Below, piece by piece: positions 47,401 through 59,465 of a DNA stretch of 64,000 nucleotides; the stretch's first letter is position 1; each line of letters opens with the position of its first letter. The position numbers and the translations under genes were made by a program. Below the pieces are notes generated by a model. The model made no database searches and had not been told where the DNA came from. It was given only the letters and a program-made list of their open reading frames with translations. Source of the stretch: Lingula anatina (taxonomy: Eukaryota; Brachiopoda; Lingulata; Lingulida; Lingulidae); the NCBI RefSeq assembly GCF_001039355.2, contig NW_019775481.1:36002-100001 (forward strand), read 5' to 3'.

Positions 47401-50400
47401 TTGACAATTCTTTTCTCCATCCTGTCCTTAAAAATATCATCCAGCTTGGGGAGATCTTGTCCGATAATCCTGCTTGCAGTTTTTACAACGTTTGCTAATT
47501 TCTTCCTTTCCTCCCCAGCTGTTCCGCTATACCATATTATAATTCCGTACGCTAGAATGCTTTCAATTACACACCTATAAAAATTGACTAAAATAGGCAC
47601 ACTATCAGTAAAAGTTCTCAATGATCTTAAAAAATACAGTCTTTGCCGTGCCTTCTTTACACTCTTTACGGTGTTATCTTTCCAATTCAATTTACTGTTA
47701 AGGTGTATACCAAGTAGTTTAAATTCCTCTACCCTACTAACTTCATCATTACCAATGGTGAGTGGTACCTTTACATTCTGATTCCTTCTAAAATCCACTA
47801 TCATTTCTTTGGTTTTAGCTACGTTCAAGATAAGATCATTACTCTCGCACCAGCTTAACAACGACTCAACAGATTCTCTATATGTACTCTCGTCATTATC
47901 AGTGACTAGCCCCACCAGCGTAGTATCGTCCGCAAATTTCATGAGAAAAGTCCCATCGCTTACACTAGTGCAATCGTAAGTAAAAAGGGAGTAAAGACAA
48001 GGTGAAAGGACGCATCCCTGTGGTGCACCGGTATTTAAGACTGTTATTTTTGAGCTAAATGAGCCGACTTTAACAGATTGTCTTCTATCTAAAAGAAAGT
48101 CTAAAATCCAGTCACAAATAAAAACAGGTAGCTTAAGATGGTTTAAAAGTTTCAAATATAGTTTTTTTGGCACAATTGTGTTAAAAGCTGAACTGTAGTC
48201 AATAAATAAAATCCTTGCATAAGAGTTTTTGTTATCTAAGTGTTGTAGTACAGTGTGTAGGCACAGATTAACTGCATCTTCAACATTTCTGTTAGATCGA
48301 TAAGCGAATTGCAGTGGGTCCAAGGTTTTTGGCACAATTTCTTTAATAAAATTTAAAACTAATTTTTCTAAAATTTTCATGGGCACCGGAGTCAGAGCCA
48401 CGGGTCTGAGATCGTTTAAGCTGGTAACTCGGTTGGATTTTGGTACCGGGATGATAGACGCCGTCTTCCAGAGCAATGGTACTTTGCGGATTTGTAGAGA
48501 CCAGTTGTAGATGACAGTAAAGACGTACGCAAGTTGGTCAGCACAGAGTTTGAGAACACGAGGTGAAATTCCATCTGGCCCAGACGCCTTACGAACATTG
48601 AGGCGCATAAATTGCCGTTTTACTTGCCAGGGGTGAATGGTGAGCGGAACTGCTTCAGTATTGTCAGCTTGGGAAGTCGGAGGTAAAACCGTTGTAGAAG
48701 AACTATTGTCTTTATCAAAGCGTGCATAAAAGTCATTCAGTTTGTCCGGTAGTGACGCGTCTCCTTTGTCAGCAGAGTGTTTTGAGCCCTTGTAGTTAGT
48801 AATTAAGGAGATATTTGACCACAGTTCCCTAGAGTTCTTAGTGTTAAAGCTTTCCTCTATTTTGCTTTTCATGCATTTCTTAGCTTCTTTGATCGCCTTC
48901 TTCAGTTGGAGTTTAGCTCTGCGATAGGTCTCTGGGTCATTCTGTTTTTCGCAGAATGCCTGGTCTTTCTTCTTTATTAGTTGGCGTACGTTCTTATTCA
49001 TCCATCTCTTGTCATTAGGATATCGGGTCACTGTCTTAGTTGGTATACAAATCTCCTCGCAGAAACGTATGTACTCCGTCACAGTCAAGGTGTAATCCTC
49101 TATGTTGTTGTCACATTTCAACACAGACCAATCCGTACACTCAAAAGTTACCCTTATTATGAATGCTATTAGGAGAAACCTTATGCTAGCCCACAGCCAG
49201 ACTATCTCATAACAAAATTTGTCTAAAAGATGTCAATGACACCCAACTTACCAGTACAAGAAATCGTGGCTTTTAAAGATGTTCTCTTTTTTTTATTATT
49301 CATTTATTTCTAATTAAATTTTATTAATTTATTTACTGACTTACTTCTTGGGTTGTTTTAAACACATATGTTCACTCAATGTAAAAAATCAATCAATAAA
49401 TAAACCTATGAGTGTCATATAATGTCCCAAGTCACTTACTTTGCATTATGTAAAGCAGCCTTCACAGCAAAAGATGCCACATCAAATACGTTACCCCCAC
49501 ATTCTAACAGCTGAAACATAACACATATGACAACTTGTTAATATATACTTTATATGTATAAAACTTTAAAAGTATTGCTTGGAAAAATCGTAGTTTTAAC
49601 AAATAAATCCAATCACAAGATAAATCAACAGACAATTACTTGACCTTTTCAATCATGAGAAAAATTATAAATCTTTTAAATGCAAAATTTCAAAACCATT
49701 GAAAACATTTCTACATAGTACTTTTGGTGCTCTTACTGTATAGAATAGAACAATAAGGCACTTTTTTTTTTACTTTGTTGCTAACACTCAATAGGAATAT
49801 TTAAATTTCAAGAATTGATGACTTAAATAATATAACTGTAACAGGTGGTGAATGAAAACTCAAAGTGTAACTACTAAACTAGGTTTCAGGGTATGGATCT
49901 TTTGCAAAACAAATACCCCCACCCCGACCCCTGAGTCCACTCACTAAGACGTTTACATACAAAGCTTACACAGATTTCTCAGATCACCACCCCCCTCTTT
50001 CACCTCAGCCCCCCCCCCTCCCACCCACCCCCAGTACCCCCACCCTGAGTCCACTCACCAAGACGTCTATATACAAAGCCCAGCACTGTTGTCCAGGAAT
50101 CACACACAGACTTCTTAGGTCACCCCCACCCCAATACCCCACCCCCATCTCCACCCCTGAGTCCACTCACCAAGACGTCTATATACAAAGCCCAGCACTG
50201 TTGTCCAGGAATCACACACAGACTTCTTAGGTCCAGGCAGTGAGGGTTGTCATAGGCTCTACTTAGCATGTTACCTATCTCAGTGGCCAGGTCCTCTCCT
50301 CCTCTGCCCTCAAACTCTGGCGTGGCATTGGCAGAGCTGGAATGTGCCATGGATTAGGTTTAACTTAATATACAGTAGTATACAGGTGGTGGGGATGGTT

Positions 50401-51320
50401 GGGGGGATTGGTAGTTACTAGGCGTTGGTAATTACTAGCTATAGGGGTTTTTAAAGTGTACAGGTGGTTGGAAAATGGGGTAGGATGAAAAAAATGAATG
50501 GAGAAATAGTTGGATGGTTATAGTGCTACTAATACTAACATTATGAAGGGTGGTAAGCCGGTGCTTTAAAAAAGGATACCTGGATAATAAAATGGATGGA
50601 TGGATATTTGGTTAGGTGGATGAAGGAATGACTGGACAGACAGACTACCAAACAGACAGACAGAGAGACAAAGCCATCTTATATATCTAAAACATTTGAT
50701 CTGATGGAAGAGGAGACACATAAAACATACTTAATGTTTAAAAAATCTAATAAAGCATCAGCAAAAAAATTTACACCTACCAATCTACAAAGAATTCTAG
50801 TCGTCCCTCATCCAGTCTGCCAGGTGCTGGAGGGCTGAGCTCTGCCTTGATGCCAACAAGAACATCAGTATTGGCCTAAAATGATATAGCTGAATGCAAA
50901 AGAGGCATACCAGAAATGCTTAACGCACAGAGGCACTGTTTTGCAAACAAAAATTCAAAGTTTCATTTCTTTCACTTCAATTATATACTTTTATACTATT
51001 TTCGATCCATTTATTTTTTTTCATTTGTTTGAATCTTAATTTATTTTTGTTGTGTTACAAATGTGGATAACTGTGTGCACTATTTTAAAGACAATATACC
51101 AGTCTTATTCTGGCCGATCCATTAGAATTTGACACAACATCAGTCTCCAGTTCCATGTGTCTGTAATCTTCACTGCACCTCCCATCTGCACGCACATTAT
51201 CCTGGAAGTACAATGTAATTATAAGGGGAAATAATGTGGCTGAAAACACATATCTTTTCATTTTCCTTCATATATGTACATCATGTATGTGCATAAGTAC
51301 GTACATGTATACATATTTAC

Positions 51321-51378
<58 letters not shown>

Positions 51379-51771
51379 GCAATGTCATATGATGGTGTCC
51401 ACTTTTCTCCTAAAATTTCTGGCTTTTACTTCCCCCTAACCCCCAAAAGTAATAACGAAAACATCAGCAATTTCTTCTTAAACGTTTTTCTATAAATATA
51501 CACATGAGGAAAAGTAAAAAATAAATAAATGAAGGGATCATGGCTGTGTTTTTGCCAGGCCCATCATAAGTAGCCCAGGATACAGGGTAGCACCGGCAAA
51601 ATACCTGTCACTTGGTGACATATTATGACTTTTATATAAGTAAACTGGTATGTTTAAATGTGAGCTGAATGGTCAGTCTGTCAATTAATACGAACAAAAC
51701 CTGCAAACAATTACCTGAACGCCGTGAATAATAAAAGTACGCTCTGCCTCACTCAACAAAACCTCGGCCAT
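44411..51771 (-). CDS. EXOSC7: Exosome complex component RRP42 (EXOSC7)
   Basis: Nine coding exons, all GT-AG and in phase: 51715-51771, 51100-51201, 50781-50875, 50171-50336, 49440-49510, 46623-46746, 45482-45540, 45094-45190 and 44411-44515. The protein is 291 aa, the human length. It starts MAEVLLSEAERTFIIHGVQ. Landmarks in order are VRADGRCSEDYR, ANTDVLVGIKAEL, SANATPEFEGRGGEDLATEI, CWALYIDVLLLECGGNVFDV, MNLELSDDPFDCKRLDI, IGHNHVVDATLEEEAC, GSGSLDPDSVYEMMESGKKV and a C-terminal TKRQKGFLR. It is an RNase PH-fold subunit of the hexameric ring of the RNA exosome, which carries RNA for 3'-to-5' decay and processing in nucleus and cytoplasm; the animal ring is catalytically inert. Intron 5 contains a LINE. 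Exons 4 and 7 have tandem partial duplications at their splice sites. Confidence 0.97.
45530..45760. repeat. 76-bp tandem repeat copying the EXOSC7 exon 7 acceptor
   Basis: GTTGTGCCCAATCTAGAAGT recurs at period 76 (splice junctions at 45540/41, 45616/17 and 45692/93). Each unit has the first 12 bases of exon 7 plus its 3' splice site. Use of an upstream copy would run into TAG after 17 codons. Confidence 0.92.
47143..49235 (-). mobile_element. CR1/L2-like LINE in EXOSC7 intron 5
   Basis: The element lies on the same strand as EXOSC7. Its 3' end (low coordinates) has a non-coding tail and a short TTATC-type tandem tail at 47143-47158, common in the CR1/L2 group. The 5' end is truncated: the endonuclease domain is absent. 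The reading frame stays open for about 35 codons upstream of the first ATG, to a stop near 49235. The exact 5' border is uncertain. Confidence 0.85.
47244..49124 (-). CDS. Reverse transcriptase ORF, CR1/L2-like (626 aa)
   Basis: The uninterrupted ORF begins at the linker between endonuclease and RT (YPNDKRWMNKNVRQLIKKKD near residue 35). It continues through RKASGPDGISPRVLK (about 178), NDLRPVALTPVPMKILEKLV (about 237), FIDYSSAFNT (about 307), GAPQGCVLSPCLYSLFTYDC (about 366) and the catalytic MKFADDTTLVG (about 395). It then has the thumb and the tail (HPASSLFTFLPSNSRL) and ends SAVTHFNLISKLNS. Full-length relatives have an AP-endonuclease domain in front, which is missing. RT function could be intact, but autonomous retrotransposition is not expected without the endonuclease and promoter. 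The lack of any stop suggests recent insertion. Assignment to CR1 versus L2 is from memory of the families. Confidence 0.9.
   Translation of the reverse strand: MLKCDNNIEDYTLTVTEYIRFCEEICIPTKTVTRYPNDKRWMNKNVRQLIKKKDQAFCEKQNDPETYRRAKLQLKKAIKEAKKCMKSKIEESFNTKNSRELWSNISLITNYKGSKHSADKGDASLPDKLNDFYARFDKDNSSSTTVLPPTSQADNTEAVPLTIHPWQVKRQFMRLNVRKASGPDGISPRVLKLCADQLAYVFTVIYNWSLQIRKVPLLWKTASIIPVPKSNRVTSLNDLRPVALTPVPMKILEKLVLNFIKEIVPKTLDPLQFAYRSNRNVEDAVNLCLHTVLQHLDNKNSYARILFIDYSSAFNTIVPKKLYLKLLNHLKLPVFICDWILDFLLDRRQSVKVGSFSSKITVLNTGAPQGCVLSPCLYSLFTYDCTSVSDGTFLMKFADDTTLVGLVTDNDESTYRESVESLLSWCESNDLILNVAKTKEMIVDFRRNQNVKVPLTIGNDEVSRVEEFKLLGIHLNSKLNWKDNTVKSVKKARQRLYFLRSLRTFTDSVPILVNFYRCVIESILAYGIIIWYSGTAGEERKKLANVVKTASRIIGQDLPKLDDIFKDRMEKRIVNTMKDAFHPASSLFTFLPSNSRLLTFKGSKRFLNSFYPSAVTHFNLISKLNS
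49930..50240. repeat. Tandem duplication of EXOSC7 exon 4 3' part, period about 112 bp
   Basis: The last 60-odd bases of exon 4 with the donor (GACGTCTTG|GTGAGT on minus) are repeated downstream at 50059-50122 nearly perfectly, and again at 49945-49988 in diverged form, separated by C-rich (CCCCACCCC) spacers. The copies keep a donor-like GTGAGT but lack a proper acceptor. Confidence 0.9.
51328..51378. repeat. (AT)n(GT)n microsatellite in EXOSC7 intron 1
   Basis: A TA run followed by a TG run. The ORFs across it are low complexity. Confidence 0.92.
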
Positions 51772-51917
51772 GCTGCAGCCGGTTGTGAAATACGTCACGT
51801 ACACAAAAACTGATACGTCACAAATATTGGGTTAAAAAATATGGCAGCTCACTGTTGACCAATGTCCGGCGGGATTATTCAGAGAATTTACTGCCAACGC
51901 AGAGAACTTTAGAAAAT
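51772..51917. promoter_or_regulatory. Bidirectional promoter of EXOSC7 and ZDHHC3/7
   Basis: This 146-bp interval lies between the EXOSC7 ATG (51771, minus) and the first ZDHHC splice donor (AAAAT|GTAAGT at 51917, plus), so both transcripts must start within it. It has two CRE-like TACGTCAC sites (51791 and 51814), a CCAAT box (51859) and an ATATGGC YY1-like word near 51839, and no TATA box. This is typical of a housekeeping bidirectional promoter. Exact start sites are not visible. Confidence 0.75.
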
Positions 51918-52796
51918 GTAAGTCTTGGTGAATTGCATATAGAACCTGGATATCTTTGTAACACCACAGTTTTATGATTAAATGCCACCTGAACCAGTTT
52001 TTATTACCGGCGAGTGTTTGTTGTGTCGTGACTTTTTAGTTTGTTGACTTGTCGTCTCGACTCTGTTGACCATCAGTGGTCGAGGATCTTATATATGTAG
52101 ATCTAGTATCATAATAACTGTGCGATGAAACTTTTCTTGTTTAGCCTTAAACACATTTGCAATAAATTGTTTTATCTGTCCAACCTTTCGTTTCCAAAAT
52201 GATTATTTTGTGAGTAAATTCTCTCATTTTCCACTGTAAATTTATTTGTAATGAGGAAGTGCGATTAAAATTATATTATACAACGGCGCAACAATTAAAA
52301 AAGGGATGCCATTAAATTATGATTTGACATGTGTGTGCTGTTACATCCCAAATTAAAGGAACTACAGTTATAAAACAACCTCATGGCAGTGAATGATTTT
52401 ATATTAAGGCTTTAAACATCACATAGGCGGGTATAAGTTTCCTCCTAAAAACAGGCAGGCATGCATGCATAAGCAAACTGTATTTCAGATCAATTTATTA
52501 AAGCAGTATATTCCAATTCCCCTATTTAAAACAAATGATAACAGTAAACTATATTTATTATTTATTTATGTGCATGTATTTGCAGTTGCTTATATATAAT
52601 TAACTACCACCGCTAATTCACAGCTAAATATTTTGTATAAGTATATTCATAACCCGTGAAGTCTCTTTTCAAAGAAAATGTAACTTTTTTTTTTTTTTTC
52701 GAGAGCACAAGTACCACAGACTGCTTCTTATTTATTTATTTTTAAATTAATTATTTATTTTTCCATTCTCACACCAGGGAACAGGTTGGTGGTGTA

Positions 52797-55700
52797 ATGA
52801 TCAAGTCAGCAGGGCGGTACCCAGGCCACCCAGACAAGTTACCCCAAGAGGACAACATCAAACACATTGACTGTGCACCATTCTGGAGAAAGTTTGGGAT
52901 CAGGTGGCAGCAGTGTAACAGGTAAAACATACTGTATGCTAACAGCAAACTGTGTTCTGTATAATCATTTCCCTTTCATTCTTGTTATATTTTTTTATTA
53001 ATATAACAGGAGAATAACTTAAAAGAAAGAAGTGAAAGAAAAAAACAATAATTTGATACTCTTTTAATAAAAATGTACATTTATTTCCAGTGTATGGCTG
53101 GTGAAGGATATCTGTGGGATCATCTGTGCAGTCTTCACCTACGGCTTGATCACCTATGCTGAGTTTGTGGTCATGTGGATCCTGATCTTGCCCGACTTCT
53201 CCAAACATACCACCTATTATGCTGTGAACTGCTGTATATTCCAAGGGCTGGCATTCCTGGCAGTGGCCTCACATGCTCGTGCAATGTTGACAGACCCAGT
53301 AAGTGGTGTGTGTTACTGTGTGTGCATGTGTGTGTGTGTTTACATGTGTGTCTCTGTGTGTGAGAGAGGGAGAGAGAGAGAGAGTATTTTTGTATGAATA
53401 TATGGATGGGTGGATGGATGGAAAATATAGTAATGTGTGTGTGTGTCATAAAATACTGACTTTCACATAAAATACAGTAATGTTTTCAGTATCTCACCTG
53501 TCATGACACAAAATAATTCATGCATTCTGGAATTAAAGGTACGAGTGACTATATCTACTGCATGTACATGTTCATCTTATCTAGGGGGCTGTACCCAAAG
53601 GCAATGCTACAAAGGAAAATATAATGAAGCTTGGATTAAAAGAAGGTCAGATAGTGTACAGGTGTCCTAAGTGTATCAGTATCAAACCTGACAGGGCACA
53701 CCACTGTAGGTGAGGACATTTAGTAGTAGTAGTGATCAAAACAACATACTGTGATTTCAGACAAAAAATATGATAAATGTTTTCATTGGAATTGGTGCTT
53801 GTATCACATATTCATCACAGTTATTATTGTAATTTTATTTATTTATTTGGCAAGAACTTTTCAGCCAACTGTCATGAATGTCTGAGTATAATTCAGACTT
53901 TTGATATTTTCAATTTTTTTCAAATTCTGATCTGGAGATTAAAGTACCATATATAATTACCCATGTGGTCTAAATGTAGATATGTTCATATATAATTATC
54001 CATGTGGTCTAAGTGTAGATATGTTCATATACGCAGTTGACAATAATTCATTTTGTATTTCAGCGTTTGCCGCAGATGTATAAAAAAGATGGACCACCAC
54101 TGCCCTTGGGTCAACAACTGTGTGGGAGAAAATAACCAAAAATATTTTGTACTTTTCACTGTAAGTATCATTAAATATAATATTATTGTAAGAAAGTTTC
54201 TTCAGTTGACAGTTAAAATCACAGTAGCTGTTATTGCTCACTAATGTTTTGGTGCCTGTCAAATGAGTTATTTACTGAGGGGGAGGTACTATATGTAGCC
54301 TCTACCTGTTTTTAGTTTAATCAGTCAATATCTTCAAGAAGCTATTACAGTAACTGAGCGATTTACAAACTTTTAAAGCTGATACATTTCTTGACCAAAG
54401 TTACTGTAGTTTTAAGTATATTACAGAAGTCCACTTTTTCTGTATATGGAAAGAATTATATTGCTTTAGCATTATTAACATGCATCATGTTATCTTTGGT
54501 TTGTCTTTTAATAACAGGTCAATCATGTACCTTTTTTACTGGTACAATTATTTCTAACACTGTCTAGTAAACAGATCAGAACCTTTTTCCAAATGTGTCA
54601 AAACATGGCAAATAATTTTGTTCGTTTATTTAGAAATTGCACCTAGAAGAACAAAAAAATGCAAGGGTTGCCATTAATCATTATAGGAAAGGAAAAGTGC
54701 CTAAAGCATGGTGACATTCAGTATCATTTTGGCTGTATCCTACATGTGATTCATTCCATGCACATTAATTAAGGTTAATAATGTAACGGCTATAACCTTT
54801 TCAAAATTGTCAGATTTTCCTTGCACATTCACCCAGGTTATATGTACACAGAAATATACCAAGTTTGCCTCTGTGTTTCAGCTGTATATATGCCTCATAT
54901 CCTGCCATGCACTGTACATGGCAATCTATCACTTCATCTCTTGTATTGGCCAGGATTGGAAAGGTGAGCATGAAGGTGAGACCAGTCTGCAGTTAACACA
55001 CCTGTACAGTCAGAATAATTTTAAAATTAAGTTGAATATGTTTGAATATGGTTGAATGGTATTGTAATGAAGAAAGGTTAATTTGGTATTATGGAAGTAT
55101 GAAAATGAGAAAATTGGAAGATTTGTTATCCAGTGTAACCCTAAGTTTGTCACTGAGTAACATTTTGAGTTTGTTGAGGTTATTTGAGGTCATTTTCTTT
55201 TATCTGTGGACTTAACATAATTTTATTGACAAGGTTAGGAAAAATAGAACCTACATCAATACATTGAGCAGGGCAACTTAAAAAGTACAGAAAATTGGTG
55301 GAGACAAATGACACAAAATATTATGGAATTAATATGATGTTTCTTTCCATCCTTTCAGAATGTGGTCGTTACTCACCAGCAGCTCAGACAGTGTTTCTCA
55401 TATTTCTCATATTTGAAGGTGTCTTATTTGGAATCTTCACAGCTATCATGTGTGGCACACAGATGGCAGCAGTGTGCTCAGATGAAACTGTAAGTTGTCA
55501 AGAAGAGCCAGCTTTGGGGAAATGATTTATTGTAGTATATTTTACTGCGTTCCTTTTTCATATTGTTGAATACTTCTTAACACACAGTTTATGGAAATGT
55601 TTATTTTTTTAAAGATTTTGTATTGATGTATAAATATTGGTGACCCAAGCCAGGTGTATTTTATATTATGATTTTTTTATTCATATGTTATGCAAAAGAG

Positions 55701-56288
55701 CATTTACACTAGACCTAAGAATTAAAAGAAATATTGTAATTGTTGGTTTCAAACTAAGAAAAAAGAAAGAGAAGGTGGCCCTGAGAAAATATCCAGTGAC
55801 AGCATTTTATTGTGGTTTAGTTTGTGTTTTTACAGAGTGGTGGCTTTTTGTGCTAAAGAAAATTTTTAACATTTGCAAAAGTATCTAGGTGATTTTTTTT
55901 CTGGCTAATAGATGACTTTAATTGTACAATAACCCATGTGTAAAACATTGATTGGGACTGGCTTTTTTTATTTGCCAAGTTATGTCCATTATACGCATTA
56001 TCCATATTTTCTCAATCAACGTGACTGGAATTTCCAGATCCAATATGTCATGTGACGATCTAGTTATGCAGTATGTTGCATTTTACTGAAAAAAATATAT
56101 ATATTAACCTGTGATTATTTTTATTCTAGGGTATTGAATCTTTAAAAAGAGAAGATGCAACTTGGGAGAAAAGATCATGGTGGATGAATGTAAAATCCGT
56201 GTTTGGACACCCCTTCTCAATCAACTGGTTCTCACCATTCCATACACCAGTGATAGGAAAACCACAGGCATACTTGTATACTGTATAA
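52797..56288 (+). CDS. ZDHHC3: Golgi-type DHHC palmitoyltransferase, ZDHHC3/ZDHHC7 orthologue
   Basis: Seven coding exons, all in phase: 52797-52921, 53091-53298, 53585-53709, 54064-54160, 54882-54963, 55359-55489 and 56130-56288, giving 308 aa. A non-coding first exon ends at 51917. It has four membrane spans: [20 protein letters not shown], then [10 protein letters not shown] with the following [14 protein letters not shown], and two after the DHHC domain ([38 protein letters not shown]). Between the pairs are [17 protein letters not shown], the zinc ligands [17 protein letters not shown] and [20 protein letters not shown], with catalytic DHHC, then [12 protein letters not shown]. The C-terminal [20 protein letters not shown] matches the ZDHHC3/7 subgroup. 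The enzyme S-acylates membrane proteins in the Golgi. ZDHHC3 and ZDHHC7 are vertebrate duplicates, so this is likely their common orthologue. The intron GTs and 3' ends are unambiguous. Confidence 0.96.
53925..54035. repeat. 45-bp tandem duplication in ZDHHC intron
   Basis: CATATATAATTACCCATGTG ... GTAGATATGTT occurs twice in a row between exons 4 and 5. Confidence 0.85.
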
Positions 56289-56667
56289 CAGAAAACATCT
56301 CCATTACTGCCTGCAAGGATGTTTAAAACACCACAGGGGACCTTGTCATCGCATTGCCTTCTAAAGAAAGTGTCTTGAATCGCGAGATGTTGTTCTTGAA
56401 CCGAGAGTTGAAAGTAAGCGGTTTTGCAGTTTCACATAGCAGAGATTGGGTAAAATTATTTTCTTTCTAACCAGAAGAGAAGTTGAGTGATGTATGTTGA
56501 AAGGCAGTCATTTGGGACTTTAAATATTGTTTGACAAAGTGCACAATACTCTGTTGGTGCATTTCTCACAATACCTTGGCTAATTGGTAGTCAGATATAT
56601 GCACATGTATCATGTCTTGAAGATATTAAAAACGCAGGGTTGTCAGGTTCCATCTGACATTCAGCAG

Positions 56668-56708
<41 letters not shown>

Positions 56709-57790
56709 CCTTGCCCCTAATCCCCCTTTTTCCCACTTCTCCCTCGTCATAAAAATATAGCCGCCAAAACAAGACAAAACCAAGTAATTTTTTCATCCAG
56801 TGGTCTTACATATTGAACTGGTTGAAAAATGTGCCCCTTTTAGTTGTTTTATATTTAACAAGTAAGGGGGTCACAATTTTTTTGTACCCCCACTCCCACT
56901 TTGCCGAGCAAAACCCTTAATCTGGCAGTGCAAATTTATAATTAAGCACTGTCATATTTGAACATTGTAAACATGGGCTGACATTGCTTCATTGTTCTCT
57001 ATTGTACTCTACAGATGCCCAAACTCTAATAAATATAGATGTAGGCATTACATTACTGTGGCAACCAGACTCCCGTGACTCCCTCTCAAATAACAAGGTT
57101 ACAAAGTAAGAAAGTGATAAAAGAGAGAGAAGACTTTCTTTCTTATACAGTGGTCATAAAAATGTCAAAGGAGGTGTACTTATTTATGGGTAAAAATATT
57201 CTGCAGTGTTTTTTGTGAATATGCCAGTGCTATGAAGAACATGACATGCATTTCGGGTTCACATCCGAAGCTTTTGACAAGGGCCCAAGACTTAATTGAC
57301 AATTACAAATACTATTAAAATATTAACACAGGAGCAAAGTAGAGATCTAGCAAGAAAGCTATTTCTTTTGTATTGAAAATCAAGAGTAATATTTCTACTT
57401 TTACAATTATAAAATGTACAAGCGGTATACTTGTATATATACTGTATGCGTGCATGTGTGAAAACATTTTTACCAAAGTTTGCATTTTTTTTTCATATAG
57501 CTGTTGTTTTTTTTTCATATAGCTAATGATATACGTAAAACCTTTACTTTCTTCAGAAACCGAACATTGCCGAACTAGTGGTACATATGCTCTCTAACAT
57601 GAACTTCACGACAACAATTAAATTTTAGGATGATAGTGAATATGTTGATTTTCTTGATGGCAATTTTTTAAATAAGTTTATGTCATTTTATTTTAAGTTT
57701 CAACTGCTGATGAATCAGGATTGAAATTAGTATGTTGACAAATCTCTTTTTTATTTTGTTTTTCAAGTAATATTAATAAAGATTATGTGA
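56289..57790 (+). other. ZDHHC3/7 3' UTR and flank
   Basis: AATAAA signals at about 57030 and 57775 could end the transcript. A poly-T run at 56670-56706 and no ORF of note. The 3' end is inferred. Confidence 0.5.
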
Positions 57791-59465
57791 TTAACTTTTT
57801 TGTTCCTGGTTGCAGTAGGGACCATGAGCGATTATGTTGTATTCCATTTGTGTCTAGAATAATGATTTATGAAATATGAAGTCTTTTGATAAACCTTTAT
57901 GCAGTAATTAATATATGGAAATTGAAGACGTGGTCATGTCATAATAAGGCCTTTGCTGTTATAATTTTTATAAAGAAAGTTTGTTGTATTTTTGTTGTCT
58001 GCTTATTTCTATGTCCATCACCCCGTGCTAAAATACATTAGTCTCGCTTCATCGTTTGAAACTACCACTGTGCATGTACCTTGGCGTCAGGTCTAACTAA
58101 ATATACATGTAGCCAGGCGCTTATGATGCAAATTTATTAAGTGGAGGTTATCATTTTAGAAAAAAAATCGCAGCGGGGATTCCCTCTTATATCGTCCTGT
58201 TTCTTGCGCTTATGACTGGCGTGGTTGAAAAAAGGAGGGCTTAAGCTCTTTGTGTGCTGACGATGCATGTGGCTTTCAAAATAATATATCACTGAAAATG
58301 TTTTGGGGCTTGCAGTTAAGCATCCGTTGCGATTTAGTTGGGAGTGTACTGGAAATTTGTCGAAAAGAAGTCTAAGGTTTAATTTTATGCAATCTTCGGT
58401 GCCTTAAATGTAAACATGGCGCCAAGCAGGCAAGCGTCATAAGTGTTCACACCGTGCACATTTGTAATCTATCGTTTTTTTTTTTTTTTCCTTTTTTTTT
58501 TTTTTTTTGACATTGATTCAAGACCAGTGCGTGAGTGTGGAAGCCATTTTTAGTTATGTTTTCAACATTTTACGATTAAAAGGACATAAAAGAGTATTTG
58601 GGCGCCAAAAGTCATATCTAACGAATTATCCAGGGGTACACGGTACTTTCCCGCCATTAACCAATCTTTAATCTTCCGTTCCCGGCCCTCGCCATCGCTC
58701 TGTAACATTTTTGGAAATTGCAATAAAATAAGAACTACGCTTAACAATTATTTAAAAATTTATCGTTCGTTCAACACCCAATCGCTTAACTCTCTTCTAG
58801 AAAAATTAGTATCAACAGGTACTATGTGTGTGTGTGTGACAACATCAAGGGTAAAAAACTCAAAATGTCTCACATTTGAGTGCTTACTTAATCCGTGCTA
58901 GAACCAAAATAGCAAGAATATAGCAGTGATAACCGTAGACCTGCTTTTCTGTTATATTATATAAGTGTAGTCAGTACCCCAAAAGAGGGTGTTTGCCTCA
59001 CAGTGCAGTATTGCTACAGTAGAATCTTGAAATACTCAACTGCTGCACTGGGCGGAGATTGCGCATGAATGATAAAGAAACTGTTGATAAATGTTGGTAA
59101 AGAAACAGCACTTGGATTCAATGTTTTATTCCTATTTCAATTTAATGGTTTAGTTCTAAATGACTGACCAGTCATTTAGAACGCCATGCCTTCCTGTACA
59201 ATTTAAAATGCATATAGGTACTTTATTTGAGAAGTTTTTTTAGTTTTTTTAAAGGTCTAAATCGGGAAAGGTCAGTAGCTTTGCAGGATATGAGGAAAAT
59301 ATAGAAAACATGACTCTCGCAATTTCCATATGTGTACATGTTCAGCGTACCTGTAAGTGCGCTCAAGTTTTGCTGAGCGATAACGCCTAGTTTACGGTAC
59401 CCAGGCATTGTGATAACTGGCGAATACGGAGACTATTTTATTTGCCAAACATAAAACCCACTTAC
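57791..59465. other. Spacer without a secure gene
   Basis: T-rich runs at 58474-58508. On minus at 58562-58747 a 61-codon ORF ends a CG-richer stretch and could be part of a 5' exon, but I cannot support a gene. Confidence 0.4.

Noticed and set aside
53101-53449. Separate ORFs around 53.1-53.4 kb on both strands
   Set aside because: The plus ORF is ZDHHC exon 3 read into its intron; the minus ones are its shadow plus a CA repeat.
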